A DNA stretch of 64,000 bases from positions 372,001 through 436,000 of the forward strand of contig CATKHW010000558.1 in assembly GCA_949752795.1 (NCBI GenBank). Direction: 5' to 3'. Below are positions 50,031 through 62,937 of the stretch, in pieces. This DNA is from Hyperoodon ampullatus (lineage: Eukaryota; Chordata; Mammalia; Artiodactyla; Ziphiidae). Position numbers and translations under genes: made by a program. Positions within the stretch are counted from its first letter, which is position 1. Every line of letters starts with the position of its first letter. The notes beneath the pieces were generated by a model that was not told where the DNA came from, did not search any database, and worked only from the letters and a program-made list of their open reading frames with translations.

Positions 50031-52793
50031 GAAAATCTTCATGGAGCATTGTGATTGCAGGGGTCATGGAGCACTACGATGACAAGGGTCATGGAGCACT
50101 GTGATGACAAGCATCACGGAACATTCAGATTAAAGGTGTCATGGAGCATTGGGATGACAAGGGCATGGATCATTGTGATGACAAGTGTCATGGAGATTTT
50201 TGATGACAAGAATCCCGGATCATTGTGTTGAGAGGGGTCATGGAGCGCGGGGATGACAGTGGTCATGGAGCATTGTGATGACAGTGCTCATGGTTCCTTG
50301 CGATGAGAAGGTCATGGATCTTTGGGCTGAAAATGTGCATGGAGTATTGTGATGACAGGGGTCATGGAGCATTGTGATGACAAGGGAATGCAGCATTGTG
50401 ACGACAAGGTCCTGGAGAATTGTGTTGTGAAGAACATGGCGTCTTGTGATGACATGTCTCATGGAGCATTCTGATGAAAAGCAGCATGGAGCATTGTAAT
50501 TACAGGGGTCTTGGAGCATTGAGATGACAAGGGCATGGAGCATGGTGATTTGAAGGCCATGGAGCATTCTGATGACATGCGTCATGGAGCTTTGTGAAGA
50601 CAAGCACATGGAGCATTGTGATTACCGTGGTCTTGGAGCATTGTGATGAAAAGGGCATGGATCATTGTGATGAAAAATGCATGGAGCCTTGTCAGAACAA
50701 GGTTCAAGGAGCACACTGAGGACAAGTGTCAGGGAGCATTGAGATGACAAGTGTATTGAGCATTGTTATGACAAAGGTCATGGAGCATTGTGATGAGAAG
50801 ACCATGGATAATTGTGTTGATGAGCGTAATGGGGCGTTGTGGTGCCAAGTGTTATGGAAAATTGTGATCACAAGGGTTTGGGGCATTGTGGTATCAGAGG
50901 TCATGGAGCATTTTGATTTCATTTTGATGACAATAGCATGAAGCATTATGATGATGGGCATGGTTCATTGTGATGACAGGTTTCATACAGCATTGAGATG
51001 AAAAGTGGCATGGAACATTGTGATGACAAATGTCAGGAAGCATTGTGATGACTGGAGTCACGGAGCATTGTGATGACAGCGGTTATGGAGCATTGTGATG
51101 ACAAGGGCATGGAGCATTGGGATGAAAGGGGCATGGAGCATTGGTCTGACATATTTCATGGATTATTGTGATGACAGAGGTCATGGCACATTGTGATAAC
51201 TATCGCATAGAGCATTGTGATAACAAGGTCATTGATTATTGTGAAGAAAGGTGTCAGGGAGCATTGTGGTGACATATGTCACGGTGCATTGTGATGACAA
51301 TGGCATTGAGCATTGTGATGCCAAGTCTCATGGAGAAATGTGATGAGAAATGTAATGGAGCATTGTGATGACAAGGGCTTGGAGCATTGTGATGACAACG
51401 GTAATGGAGCATTGTGATGACAAGGGAATGGATCATTGTGATGACAAGGGTCATGGAGAATTTTGATGACAAAAGTCCCGGATCATTGTGTTGTCCGGGT
51501 TCATGGAGCATTGTGATGACATGGGTCATGGAGCATTGTGATGACAGGGTTCATGGGGCATGGTGATGAGAACGTCATAGAGCATTGGGCTGAAAATGTT
51601 CATGGAGTATTGTGGTGACAAGGGTCATGGGGCATTTCGATGACAAGGGAATGGAGCATTTTGATGAAAATATCATGGATCATGGTGATGAGAAGGCCAT
51701 GGAGCATTCTGAGGACATTCGTCATGAAGCTGTGTGATGACAACGGCATGGAGCATTGTGATTACATTGGTCTTGGAGCATTGTGAGGAAAAGGGCATGG
51801 ATCACTGTGATGAAAAATGCATGGAGCCTTGTCATGTCAGGGTTCAAGAAGCATACTGATGACAAGTGTCAGGGAGCATTGTGATGACATATGTCATTGT
51901 CCATTGTGATGACAATGGCATGGAGCATTGTGATACCAAGTGTCATGGAGGATTTTGATGACAAAAGTAATGGAGAATTTTCATGAAATGGGCTTGGAAC
52001 ATTGCGATGACAAGGGTCATGGAGCATTGTGATGACAAGGGCATGGAGCATTCTGATGAAAACATTCATGGAGCATTGAGATTACAGGGGTTTTGAAGCA
52101 ATGTGATTACAAGGGCATGGAGCATTGTGATGAGAAGGCAATGGAGCATTCTGTTGACATGTGTCATGGAGCTTTGTGATGAAAAGGACATGGAGCATTG
52201 TGATTACAGGGGTCTTGGAGCATTGTGATGAAAAGGGCATGGATCATTGTGATGAAAAATGCATGGAGCCTTGTCATGTCAGGGTTCAAGGAGCATACTG
52301 ACGACAAGTGTCAGGGAGCATTGTGATGACAAGTGTATTGAGCATTGGGATGAAAAGTGTATTGAGCATTGTAATGACAAGGTCATGGAGTATTGTGAAG
52401 ACAGGTGTCAGGGAGCATTGTGATGACATATGTCATTTTCCAAATCGATGACAGTGGCATGGGGCACTGTGATGCCAAGTGTCATGGAGGATTGTGATGA
52501 CAAAGATAATGGGCATTGTCATGATTAGGGCTTGGAACATTATGATGACAAGGGACATTGAGAATTTTGATGAAGAGGTCGTGAAGCATTGTGATGACAA
52601 GGTCCTGGAGCATTGTGATGAGAAGACCATGGAGCCTTGTGATGACAAGTCTCATGGAGCACTCTGATGACAAGGGGCATGGAGCATTGTGATTACAGGG
52701 GTCTTGGAGCATTGTGATGACAAGGGTCATGAAGCCTTGTGATGACAAGGCCGTGGAATATTGTCATGACAGGGGTGAGGGAGTATTGCAATG
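50031..52793 (+). repeat. Amplified domain, right part
   Basis: L (~50,030), F (~50,211), L (~50,325), N (~50,405), P, H (~50,700), C (~50,810), I (~50,865), A (~50,906). Then an M-region monomer GACTGGAGTCACGG (~51,050), D (~51,145), J (~51,250), F (~51,471, the last in the window), L (~51,590), H (~51,840), J (~51,885), P (~52,205), H (~52,275), J (~52,395), E (~52,541), N (~52,605) and Q (~52,745). Frequent switches indicate many exchange events. No B is present until 52,794. Confidence 0.74.
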
Positions 52794-55495
52794 ACTAGTG
52801 ATGGAACATTTTGATATCAGTGGTGAAAGAGCATTTTGATGAGAAGTGCATGGAGCTTTTTGATGACAATGTTTTCGGTGCATTGTGATGATAAGGTTGT
52901 GGAACATTGTGATGACAAGCGCAAGGCACATTGTGATGACATGGGTCATGGAGCATTTTTCTGACAAGCACATGGAGCATTGTGATGCCAAGTGTCATGG
53001 AGCACTCTGCTGAAAAATGCATGGAGCATTGTGATGACAAAGGTCACAGAGCATTGTGATGAAAAGTTCATGGAGCATTATCATGACAAATTTCAAAGAG
53101 CACTGTGATGAGGAGGGCATGGACCATTGTGATGACAAAGGTCATGAAGCAATGTGATGACTGGAGTCACCGAGCACTGTGATGACAAAGGCATGGAGCA
53201 TTGTGATGATAGGGGCATGGAGCATTGGTCTGACAAGATTCATGGATTACTCTGATGATAGTGGTGGGCATGGCACATTGTGATGACAAGGGCATGGAGC
53301 ATTGTTATGACCAGGTTATGAGTACTGTGCAGACAGGTGTCAGGGAGCATTGTGATGACTTATGTCATGGTGCATTGTGATGACAATGGCATGGAGCATT
53401 GTGAAGCCAAGTGTCATCGAGGATTGTGATGACAACGGTAATGGAGCATTGTGATGACAAGGTCCATTGAGAATTGTGATGACAAGTTCGTGAAGCACTG
53501 TGATGAAAAGCACATGGAGCTTGCAATGTCAGGGGTCATGGAGCATTGCGATGACAAGTGCATGGAGAATTGTGATGACAAGAGCATGTAACATTGTGAT
53601 GAGAAGTGTCATGGAGAATTGTGATGGCCAGACCGTGGAACACTGTGATGAGAAGACCATGGGTAATTGTGATGACGAGTGTCATGTAGCATTCTGATGA
53701 CAAGGGCCATTGAGATTTTTGATGCCAACGTCGTGAAGCATTGTGATGACAAGCGCACAGAGCTTGCTATGACATGGGACATGGAGCACTGCGATGAAAA
53801 GTGCATGGAGAATTGTGATGACAGGTGTCATGGAGCATTGTGATGAAAAGGGCATGGAGCATTGTGATGGACAAGGCATGGAGCTCTTCATGACAGGGTT
53901 CAAGGAGCATTCTGACGACAAGTGTCAGTGAGCATTGTGATGACAAGTTTATTGTTCATTGTGATGACAAAGTTCATGGAGCACTGTGATGACATGGGCA
54001 TGGAGTATTATTATGACAGGTATCATGGAGCATTGCAATGACAAGTGTTGTGGAACAATGTGATGACAAGGGTTTGGAGCATTGTGATGATAGAGGTCAG
54101 GGATCATTTTGATTTCAAGGAGCATGGAGCATTGTGATGAAAGGGGTCATGCAGCATTGTGATGAGAATATCATAGAGAATTGGGCTGAAAATATTCATG
54201 GTGTATTGTGATGACAGTGTTCTTGGAGCATTGTGATAACACGGGCATGGAGAATTGTGATGAGAAGGCCATAGTGCATTCTGATGACATGCGTCATGGA
54301 GGTTTGTGATAATAAGGGCAAGGAGCATTGTGATTACAGGGGTCTTGGAGCATTGTGATAAAAACGACATGGAGCCTTGTCATGACAGAGTTCAAGGAGC
54401 ATACTGATGACAAGTGTCTGGGAGCATTGCGATGACAAGTGTATTGAGCATTGTTTTAACAAAGTTCATGGAGCATTGTGATGGGAAGACCATGGATAAC
54501 TGTGATGAGGAGCGTCACGGGGCATTGTGATGACAAGTGATATGTAACATTGTGATCACAAGGGTTTGGAGCATTGTGATGACAGAAGTCATGGAGCATT
54601 TTGATTTCATTGTGATGACAAAAGCATGAAGCATTATGATGATGGGCATGGTGCATTGTGATGGCAGGGTTCATGGAGCATTGAGATGAAAAGGGCATGG
54701 AGCATTGTGATTGCAGGAGTCTTGAAGCATTGTGATGACAAGGGAATGGAGCATTGTGAATGAGAAGGCCATGGAGCATTCTGATGACATGCGCCTTGGA
54801 GCTTTGTGATGACAAGTGTATGGAGCATTGTGATTACACGGTCTTGGAGCATTGTGATCACAAGGGTCATGGAGTCTTGTGATGACAAGGCCGTGGAACC
54901 TTGTGATGGCAGGTGTCATGGAGCATTGTTATGACAGGGGTAATGGAGCATTGTGATGACAAGGGAATCAGCATTTGTCTGAAGAGTTTCATGGATTATT
55001 GTGATGAGAGTGGGCATGGAGCATTGTGAAGACAGGGTCACGGAACACTGTGTTACATGGGTCATGGAGGATTGTAATGACAATGGCATGGAGCATTGTG
55101 ATGAGAAAAGCATCGAGCATTGGTATCACAAGCGTCATGGAGCTTTGTGATGACAAGTGAATGGAGCAATTTGATGAGAGGGTTCATGGAGCATTGTGAT
55201 GACAATGGCATGGAGCATTGTGATGTCAAAGGTTATGGACCTTGTGATGACAAATGTCATGGAGCAATTTGATGACAAGGGCATGGAGCATTGTGATTAG
55301 AAGGGAAGGGAGCATTGTGATGACATGGTCATGGAGAAATTTGATGAAATGTGTCATGGAACATTTTAATGACAGGGGTTATGGAACATTGTGATGTCAG
55401 GGGTCATGGAGCATTGTGATGATAAGGGCATGTAGCACTGTGATGACAGGGGTCATGGAACACTGTGATGACACGGGTGAGGGAGTATTGTGATG
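52794..55495 (+). repeat. Super-unit copy 18
   Basis: ACTAGT is at 52,794-52,799. A weak M (~53,080), GACTGGAGTCACC (~53,160), D (~53,230), J (~53,335), E (53,464), C' (~53,640), E again (53,707), H' without HindIII (~53,880), I/K-like (~54,060-54,120), L (~54,183), P, H (~54,390), C (~54,495), I (~54,552), A (~54,599), P, Q (~54,890), G (~55,045), R (~55,335). F and N are missing. The repeated E is about 243 bp apart. Confidence 0.77.
53464..53830 (+). repeat. Repeated E block, 243-bp spacing
   Basis: CCATTGAGA begins at 53,464 and again at 53,707. The first copy runs on through C'; the second resembles E for about 125 bp (GAGCTTGCTATGACA near 53,761) before switching to H'-type monomers. 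The second copy is closer to the GTCGTGAAGC form of E than the first (GTTCGTGAAGC), so it may be an imported block and not a simple local copy. Confidence 0.75.
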
Positions 55496-58244
55496 ACTAG
55501 TGATGTAACATTGTGATATATGTGGTCAGAGAGCATTTTGATGAGAAATGCATGGAGCATTGTGATGACAAGTGTTATGGAGCATAGCAATGATAAGGAT
55601 GTGGAGTATTGTGATGACAAGCGCATGGCGCATTTTGATGACATGGGTCATTGAGCATTGTGCTGACAAGCACATGGAGAATTTTGATGACAAGTGTCAG
55701 GGAGCATTGTGCTGACAAAGGCATGGAACATTTTGATGACAAGGGACACAGAGCATTGTGATGAAATATTCATGGAGCATGGTGGTGACAAAGATCACAT
55801 AGCCTTGTGTGACAAGGGCATGGACCATTGTGATGAGAAAGGTCATGAATCATTGTGATGACTGGAGTCACGGAGCATTGTTATGCCAGGGGTCATGGAG
55901 CATTGTGATGACAAGATTCATGGATTATTGTGAAGAGAGTGGGCATGGTGCATTGTGATGACAAGGGCATGGAACATTGTGATGACAAGGTCATGGATTA
56001 TTGTGAAGACAGGTGTCAGGGAGCATTGTGATGACATATGTCATTGTCCATTGTGATGACAATGGCATGGAGCATTGTGATACCAAGTGTCATGGAGGAT
56101 TGTGATGACAAAGGTAATGGAGCATTTTGATGACAAGGGCTTGGAACATTGTGATGACAAGGGTCATGGAGCATTGTGATGACAAGGGCATGGAGCATTG
56201 TGATGACAAGGGCCATTGAGAATTTTGATGACAACGTCGTGAAGCATTGTGATGACAAGCGCATGGAGCTTGCTATGACAGGGGTCATAGAGCATTGCGA
56301 TCACAAGTGCATGGAGATTTGTGATGACCAGATCATGTAACATTGTGAGCAGAAGTGTCAAGAAGCATTGTGATGACAAGGACGTGGAGAATTGTAATGA
56401 CATGGGACATGGAGCATTGTGATGAACAGGGCATGGAGCATTGTGATAGCAAGAACGTGGAGCATTGTGATGAAAAGACCATGGATAATTATGATGAAGA
56501 GCGTCATGGATCACTGTAATGACAAGGGGCATGGAGCATTGTGATGACAGGTGTCATGGAGCATTGTGATGAGAGGGGTCATGGAGCATTGTGATGACAA
56601 GGGTCATGGAGCATTGTGATGAGAAGGTCATGGAGCATTGGGCTGAAAATGTTCATGGAGTATCGTGATGACAGTGGTCAAGGAGCATTGTGATGACAAG
56701 GGAATGGAGCATTGTGATGACAAGGACCTGGAGCAGTGTTATGAGAAGACCATGGACCCTTGTGTTGACAAGTCTCATGGAGCATTCTGATGAATAGGGG
56801 CATGGATCATTGTGATTACAGGGGTCTTGGAGCATTGTGATGACAAGGGCATGGAGCATTGTGTTGAGAAGGCCATGGAGCGTTCTGATGATATGCGTCA
56901 TGGATCTTTGTGATGACAAGGGCATGGAGCATTGTTATGACAGGGGTAATGGAGCATTGTGATGACAACGGCATGGAACATTGGTCTGAAAATTTCAGGG
57001 ATTATTGTGATGAGTTTCGGCATGGAACATTGTGATGACTAGGGCACGGAACACTGTGATACATGTGTCATGGAGGATTGTAATGACAAGGGCATGGAGC
57101 ATTGTGATGAGAAGATTATCGAGCATTGTGATGACAAGTGTCATGGAGCATTGTGGTGACAAGGGCATGGAGCAATGTTATGAGAGGTTTCATGTAGCAT
57201 TGTGATGAAATGGCATGGAGTACTGTGATACCAAGGGTCATGGCGCTTTGTGATGACAAAGGTCATGGAGCATTTTGATGACAAGGTCGTGGTGCATTGT
57301 GATGAGAAGGGCAGGGAGCATTGTGATGACAGGGTCATGGAGCAAATTGATGAAAAGTGTCATGGAACATTTTGAAGACAGGGTTTATGGAAAATTGTGA
57401 TGTCGGGGTAATGGAGCATTTTGATGAAAAGGGTCATGGAGCATTCTGATGAAAAGGTGCATGGAGCATTGAGATTACAGGGGTTTTGAAGCAATGTGAT
57501 TACAAGGCATGGAGCATTGTGATGAAAAGGTGCATGGAGCATTGTGATTACAGGGGTTTTGAAGCAATGTGATTACAAGGCATGGAGCATTTTGATTAGA
57601 AGGCAATGGAGCATTCTGATGACATGCGTCATGGAGCTTTGTGATGACAAGGACATGGAGCATTGTCATTACAGGCGTCTTGGAGCATTGTGATGAAAAG
57701 GGAATGGATCATTGTGATGTAAAATGCATGGAGCCTTTTCATGACAGGGTTCAAGGAGCATACTGATGACAATTGTCAGGGAGCATTGTGATGATAAGTG
57801 TATTGAGCATTGTGATGACAAAGATCATGGAGCATTGTGATGAGAAGACCATGGATAATTGTGATGACCAGCGTCATGGGGCATTGTGATGACAAGTTTT
57901 ATGGAACATTGTGATCAGAAGGGTTTGGTGCATTGTGATGACAGAGGTCATTGAGCATTTTGATTTCATTGTGATGACAATAGCATGAAATATTATGGTG
58001 ATGGGCACGGTGCATTGTGATGACAGGGTTCATGGAGCATTGAGATGAAAAGGGGCATGGATCATTGTGATTACAGGGGTGTTGGAGCATTGTGATGACA
58101 AGGGCATGGAGCATTGTGATGAGAAGGCCATGGAGCATTCTTATGACATGCGTAATGGAGGTTTGCGAGGACAAGGGCATGGAGAATTGTGATTACAGGT
58201 GTCATGGAATATTGTGATGACAGGGGTGAGGGAGTATTGTGATG
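55496..58244 (+). repeat. Super-unit copy 19
   Basis: ACTAGT is at 55,496-55,501; the partner GATATC is mutated to GATATA. M (~55,785), D (~55,925), J (~56,015), E (~56,210), C' (~56,485), L (~56,640), N (~56,725), P, then a jump at ~56,935 to G (~57,048) and R (~57,350). P-like monomers (~57,448-57,600, locally duplicated) are followed by H (~57,750), C (~57,850), I (~57,908), A (~57,957) and P. About 55.8-57.43 kb matches 58.5-60.18 kb at offset 2,749-2,746; 57.64-58.6 kb matches 61.0-61.97 kb at offset 3,360. Confidence 0.78.
57448..57593 (+). repeat. 73-bp tandem duplication of a P-like trimer
   Basis: 57,448-57,520 and 57,521-57,593 both start GATGAAAAGGTGCATGGAGC and differ at 2 of 73 bases. 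The paralogous stretches near 60,200 and 60,880 have one copy only, so this duplication occurred after those segments separated. Confidence 0.9.
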
Positions 58245-60394
58245 ACTAATGATGGAACATTGTGATATCAGTAGTGAGAAGGCATTTTGAGGAGAAGTGC
58301 ATGGAGCATTGTGATGACAAAATTTATGGAGCATTTTGATGACAAGTATGTGGAGCATTGTGATGACAAGTGCATGGCACATTGTGATGACATGGGTTAT
58401 GGAGCATTGTGCTGACACGTGCACCGAGCATTGTGCTGACAAGGGTCATGGAGCATTGTGCTGAAAAAGGCATGGAGCTTTGTGATCACAAGGGTCACAG
58501 AGCATTGTGATAAAAATTTCATGGAGCATTGTGGTGACAAAGGTCACAGAGCTTTGTGTGACGAGGTCATGTACCATTGTGATGACAAAGGTCATGAAGC
58601 ATTGTGATGACTGGATTCACGGAGCATTGTGATGACAGGGATCATGGAGCATTGTGATGACAAGATTTATGGATTATTGTGATGAGAGGGGGCAGGGCGC
58701 ATTGTGATGACAAGGGCATGGAACACTGTGATGACAAGGTCATGGAATATTGTGAAGACATGTGTCAGGGAGCATTGTGATGACATATGTCATTGTCCAT
58801 TTTGAGGACAATGGCATGGAGCATTGTGTTACTAAGTGTCATGGAGGATTGTGATGACAAACGTAATGGAGCATTTTGCGGACAAGGGCTTGGAACATTG
58901 TGATGACAATGGTCATGGAGCATTGTGATGACAAGGGCATGGAGGATTGTGATGAATAGGGCCATTGAGTATTTTGATGACAACGTCGTGGAGCATTGTG
59001 ATGACAAGCGCATGGAGCTTGCTATGACAGGCGTCATAGAACGTTGCGATGACTAGTGCATGGAGAATTGTGATGACAAGATCATGTAACATTGTGATGA
59101 GAAGTGTCACGTAGCATTGTGATGTCAAGGACTTGGAGAATTGTAATGACATGGGACATGGAGCATTGTGATGAACAAGGCATGGAGAATTGTGATAGCA
59201 AGACCATTGAGCATTGTGAAGAAAAGACCATGGATATTTATGATGAAGACCGTCATGGATCACTGTAATGACAAGGGGCATGGAGCATTGTGATGACAGG
59301 TGTCATGGAGCATTGTGATGAGAGGGGTCATGGAGCATTGTGATGACAATGGTCATGGAGCATTGTGATGAGAAGGTCATGGAGCATTGGGCTGAAAATA
59401 TTCATGGAGTATTGTGATGACAGTGGTCAAGGAGCATTGTGATGACAAGGGAATGGAGCATTGTGATGACAAGGTCCTGGAGCAGTATGATGAGAAGACC
59501 ATGGAGCCTTGTGATAACAAGTCTCATGGAGAATTCTGATGAATAGGGGCATAGAGCATTGTGATTACAGGGGTCTTGGAGCATTGTGATGACAAGGGCA
59601 TGGAGCATTGTGATAAGTCCATGGAGCATTCTGATGATATGTGTCCTGGATCTTTTTGATGACAAGGGCATGGAGCATTGTTATGACAGGAGTAATGGAG
59701 ACTTGTGATGACAAGGGCATGGTACATTTGTCTGAAAATTTCATGGATTATTGTGATGAGATTCGGCAGGGAACATTGTGATGCCTAGGGCACGGAACAC
59801 TGTGATACATGTGTCATGGAGGATTGTAATGACAAGGGCATGGAGCATTGTGATGAGAAGATTATCGAGCATGGTGATGACAAGCGTCATGGAGCATTGT
59901 GGTGACATGGGCATGGAGCAATGTGATGAGAGGTTTCATGTAGCATTGTGATGAAATGGCATGGAGTATTGTGATGCCAAGGGTCATGGAGCTTTGTGAT
60001 GACAAAGGTCATGGAGTATTTTGATGACAAGGTCGTGGTGCATTGTGATGAGAAGGGCAGGGAGCATGGTGATGACAGGGTCATGGAGCAAGTTGATGAA
60101 AAGTGTCATGGAACATTTTGAAGACAGGGTCTATGGAAAATTGTGATGTCAGGGGTAATGGAGCATTTTGATGAAAAGTGTCATGGAGCATTCTGATGAA
60201 AAGGTCCATGGAGCATTGAGATTACAGGGGTTTTGAAGCAATGTGATTACAAGGCATGGAGCATTTTGATTAGAAGGCAATGGAGCATTCTGATGACATG
60301 CGTCATGGAGCTTTGTGATGACAAGGGCATGGAGAATTGTGATTACAGGGGTCATGGAATATTGTGATGACAGGGGTGAGGGAGTATTGTGATG
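58245..60394 (+). repeat. Super-unit copy 20
   Basis: B reads ACTAAT at 58,245-58,250. M (~58,535, with the GCTTTGTGTGACGAGG form), D (~58,670), J (~58,760), E (~58,960), C' (~59,220), L (~59,390), N, P (~59,560), G (~59,793), R (~60,095) and a P-like stretch (~60,210). It is the same as copy 19 except that the H-C-I-A run is absent, so it goes from P-like directly to the monomers before the next B. Confidence 0.78.
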
Positions 60395-61604
60395 ACTAGT
60401 GATGGAAGATTGTGATATCAGTGGTGAGAAGGCATTTTGAGGAGAAATGCATGGAGCATTGTGATGACAAAGTTTATGGAGCATTTTGATGACAAGGATG
60501 TGGAGCATTGTGATGACAAGTGCATGGCGCATTGTGATGACATGGGTTATGGAGCATTGTGCTGACACGCGCAACGAGCATTTTGATGACAAGGGTCATG
60601 GAGCATTGTGCTGAAAAAGGCATGGAGCTTTGTGATCACAAGGGTCACAGAGAATTGTGATAAAAATTTCATGGAGCATTGTGGTGACAAAGGTCACAGA
60701 GCTTTGTGTGACGAGGTCATGGACCATTGTGATGACAAAGGTCATGAAGCATTGTGATGACTGGAGTCACGGAGCATTGTGATGACAGGGATCATGGAGC
60801 ATTGTGATGACAAGATTTATGGATTATTGTGATGAGAGTGGGCAGGGCGCATTGTGATGACAAGGGCATGGAACATTCTGATGAAAAGGTGAAAGGAGCA
60901 TTGAGATTACAGGGGTTTTGAAGCAATGTGATTACAAGGGCATGGAGCATTGTGATGAGAAGGCAATGGAGCATTCTGATGACAAACGTCATGGAGCTTT
61001 GTGATGACAAGGACATGGAGCATTGTGATTACAGGGGTCTTGGAGCATTGTGATGAAAAGGGAATGGATCATTGTGATGAAAAATGCATGGAGCCTTGTC
61101 ATGACAGGGTTCAAGGAGCATACTGATGACAACTGTCAGGGAGCATTGTGATGATAAGTGTATTGAGCATTGTGATGACAAAGATCATGGAGCATTGTGA
61201 TGAGAAGACCATGGATAATTGTGATGACCAGCCTCATGGGGCATTGTGATGACAAGTGTTATGGAACTTTGTGATCAGAAGGGTTTGGTGCATTGTGATG
61301 ACAGAGGTCATTGAGCATTTTGATTTCATTGTGAGGACAATAGCATGAAATATTATGGTGATGGGCCAGGTGCATTGTGATGACAGGGTTCATGGAGCAT
61401 TGAGATGAAAATGGGCATGGAGCATTGTGATTACAGGGGTGTTGGAGCATTGTGATGAGAAGGGCATGGAGCATTCTGATGAGAAGGCCATGGAGCATTC
61501 TGATGACATGCGTCATGGAGCTTTGTGATGACAAGGGAATGGAGAATTGTGATTACAGGGGTCATGGAATATTGTGATGACAGGGGTGAGGGAGTATTGT
61601 GATG
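60395..61604 (+). repeat. Super-unit copy 21, short
   Basis: ACTAGT is at 60,395-60,400. M (~60,685), GACTGGAGTCACGG (~60,765), D (~60,825), then a jump to P-like monomers (~60,890), P (~61,030), H (~61,115), C (~61,210), I (~61,268), A (~61,317, the rare AAATATTATGGTGATG form) and P. J through N, Q, G and R are absent. The 61,010-61,604 part is colinear with 57,650-58,244. Confidence 0.78.
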
Positions 61605-62937
61605 ACTAGTGATGGAACATTGTGATATCAGTGGTGCGAAGGCATTTTGAGGAGAAGTGCATGGAGCATTGTGATGACAAGCTTTATGGAGCATTTTGAT
61701 GACAAGGATGTGGAGCATTGTGATGACAAGTGTATGGTGCATTGTGATGACATGGGTTATGGAGCATTGTGCTGACACGTGCATCGAGCATTGTGCTGAC
61801 AAGGGTCATGGAGTATTGTGCTGACAAAGGCATGGAGCTTTGTGATGACAAGTGTCACAGAGCATTGTGATAAAAATTTCATGGAGCATTGTGGTGACAA
61901 AGGTCACAGAGCTTTGTGTGACGAGGTCATGGACCATTGTGATGACAATATCATGAAGCATTGTGATGACTGGAGTCACCAAGCATTGTGATAACAGGGG
62001 TCTTGGAGCATTGTGATGAAAAGGGAATGGATCATTGTGATTAAAAATGCATGGAGCCTTGTCATGACAGTGTTCAAGGTGCATACTGATGACAAGAGTC
62101 AGCGAGCATTGTGATGCCAAGTGTATTGAGCATTGTGGTGACAAAGGTCATGGAGCATTGTGATGAGAATACCTTGCATAATTGTGATGACGAGCGTCAT
62201 GGGGCATGTGATGACAAGTGTTATGGGACATTGTTATCAGAAGTGTTTGGAGCATTGTGATGACAGAGGACATGGAGCATTTTGATTTCATTGTGATGAC
62301 AATAGCATGAATCATTATGATGAGGGGCATGGTGCATTGTGATGACAGTGTTCATGGCGCATTGAGATGAAAAGTGGCATGGAGAATTGCGATTACAGAG
62401 GTCTTGGAGCATTGTGATGACAAGGGTCATGGAGCATTGTGATGACAAGGCCGTGGAACATTGTGATGGCAGGGTTCATGGAGCATTGTATTGACAGGTG
62501 TAATGGAGCTTTGTGATGACAAGGGCATGGAGCAATGTGATGAGAGATTTCATTGAGCATTGTGATGACAATGGCATGGAGCATTGTGATATCAAGGGTC
62601 ATGGAGTTTTGTGATGACAAGTGTCATGGGGCATTTTGATGACAAGGGTGTGTTGCCTAGTGATGAGACGGGCAGGGAGCATTGTGATGACAGGGTCATG
62701 GAGCAATTTGAATAAAAGGGTCATGGAATATTTTGATGACAGGTGTTATGGAACATTGTGATGTCAGTGTTCATGAAGCATTGTGATGAAATGTGTCATG
62801 GAGCATTTTGTGACAGGGGTTATGGAACATTGTGATGTCAGGGGTCATGGAGCCTTGTGATGATAAGTACATGTAGCACTGTGATTACACTGGTCATGGA
62901 ACATTGTGATGCCAGGGTTGATCGAGTATTGTGATGA
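61605..62937 (+). repeat. Super-unit copy 22
   Basis: ACTAGT is at 61,605-61,610. M (~61,895), GACTGGAGTCACC (~61,965), a jump to H (62,066), C (~62,170), I (~62,228), A (~62,280), P, Q (~62,450), R (~62,700). It has the same block order, the same M-to-H junction and the same shortened CATTTTGTGAC monomer (62,805) as 5842-7110. Confidence 0.79.
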
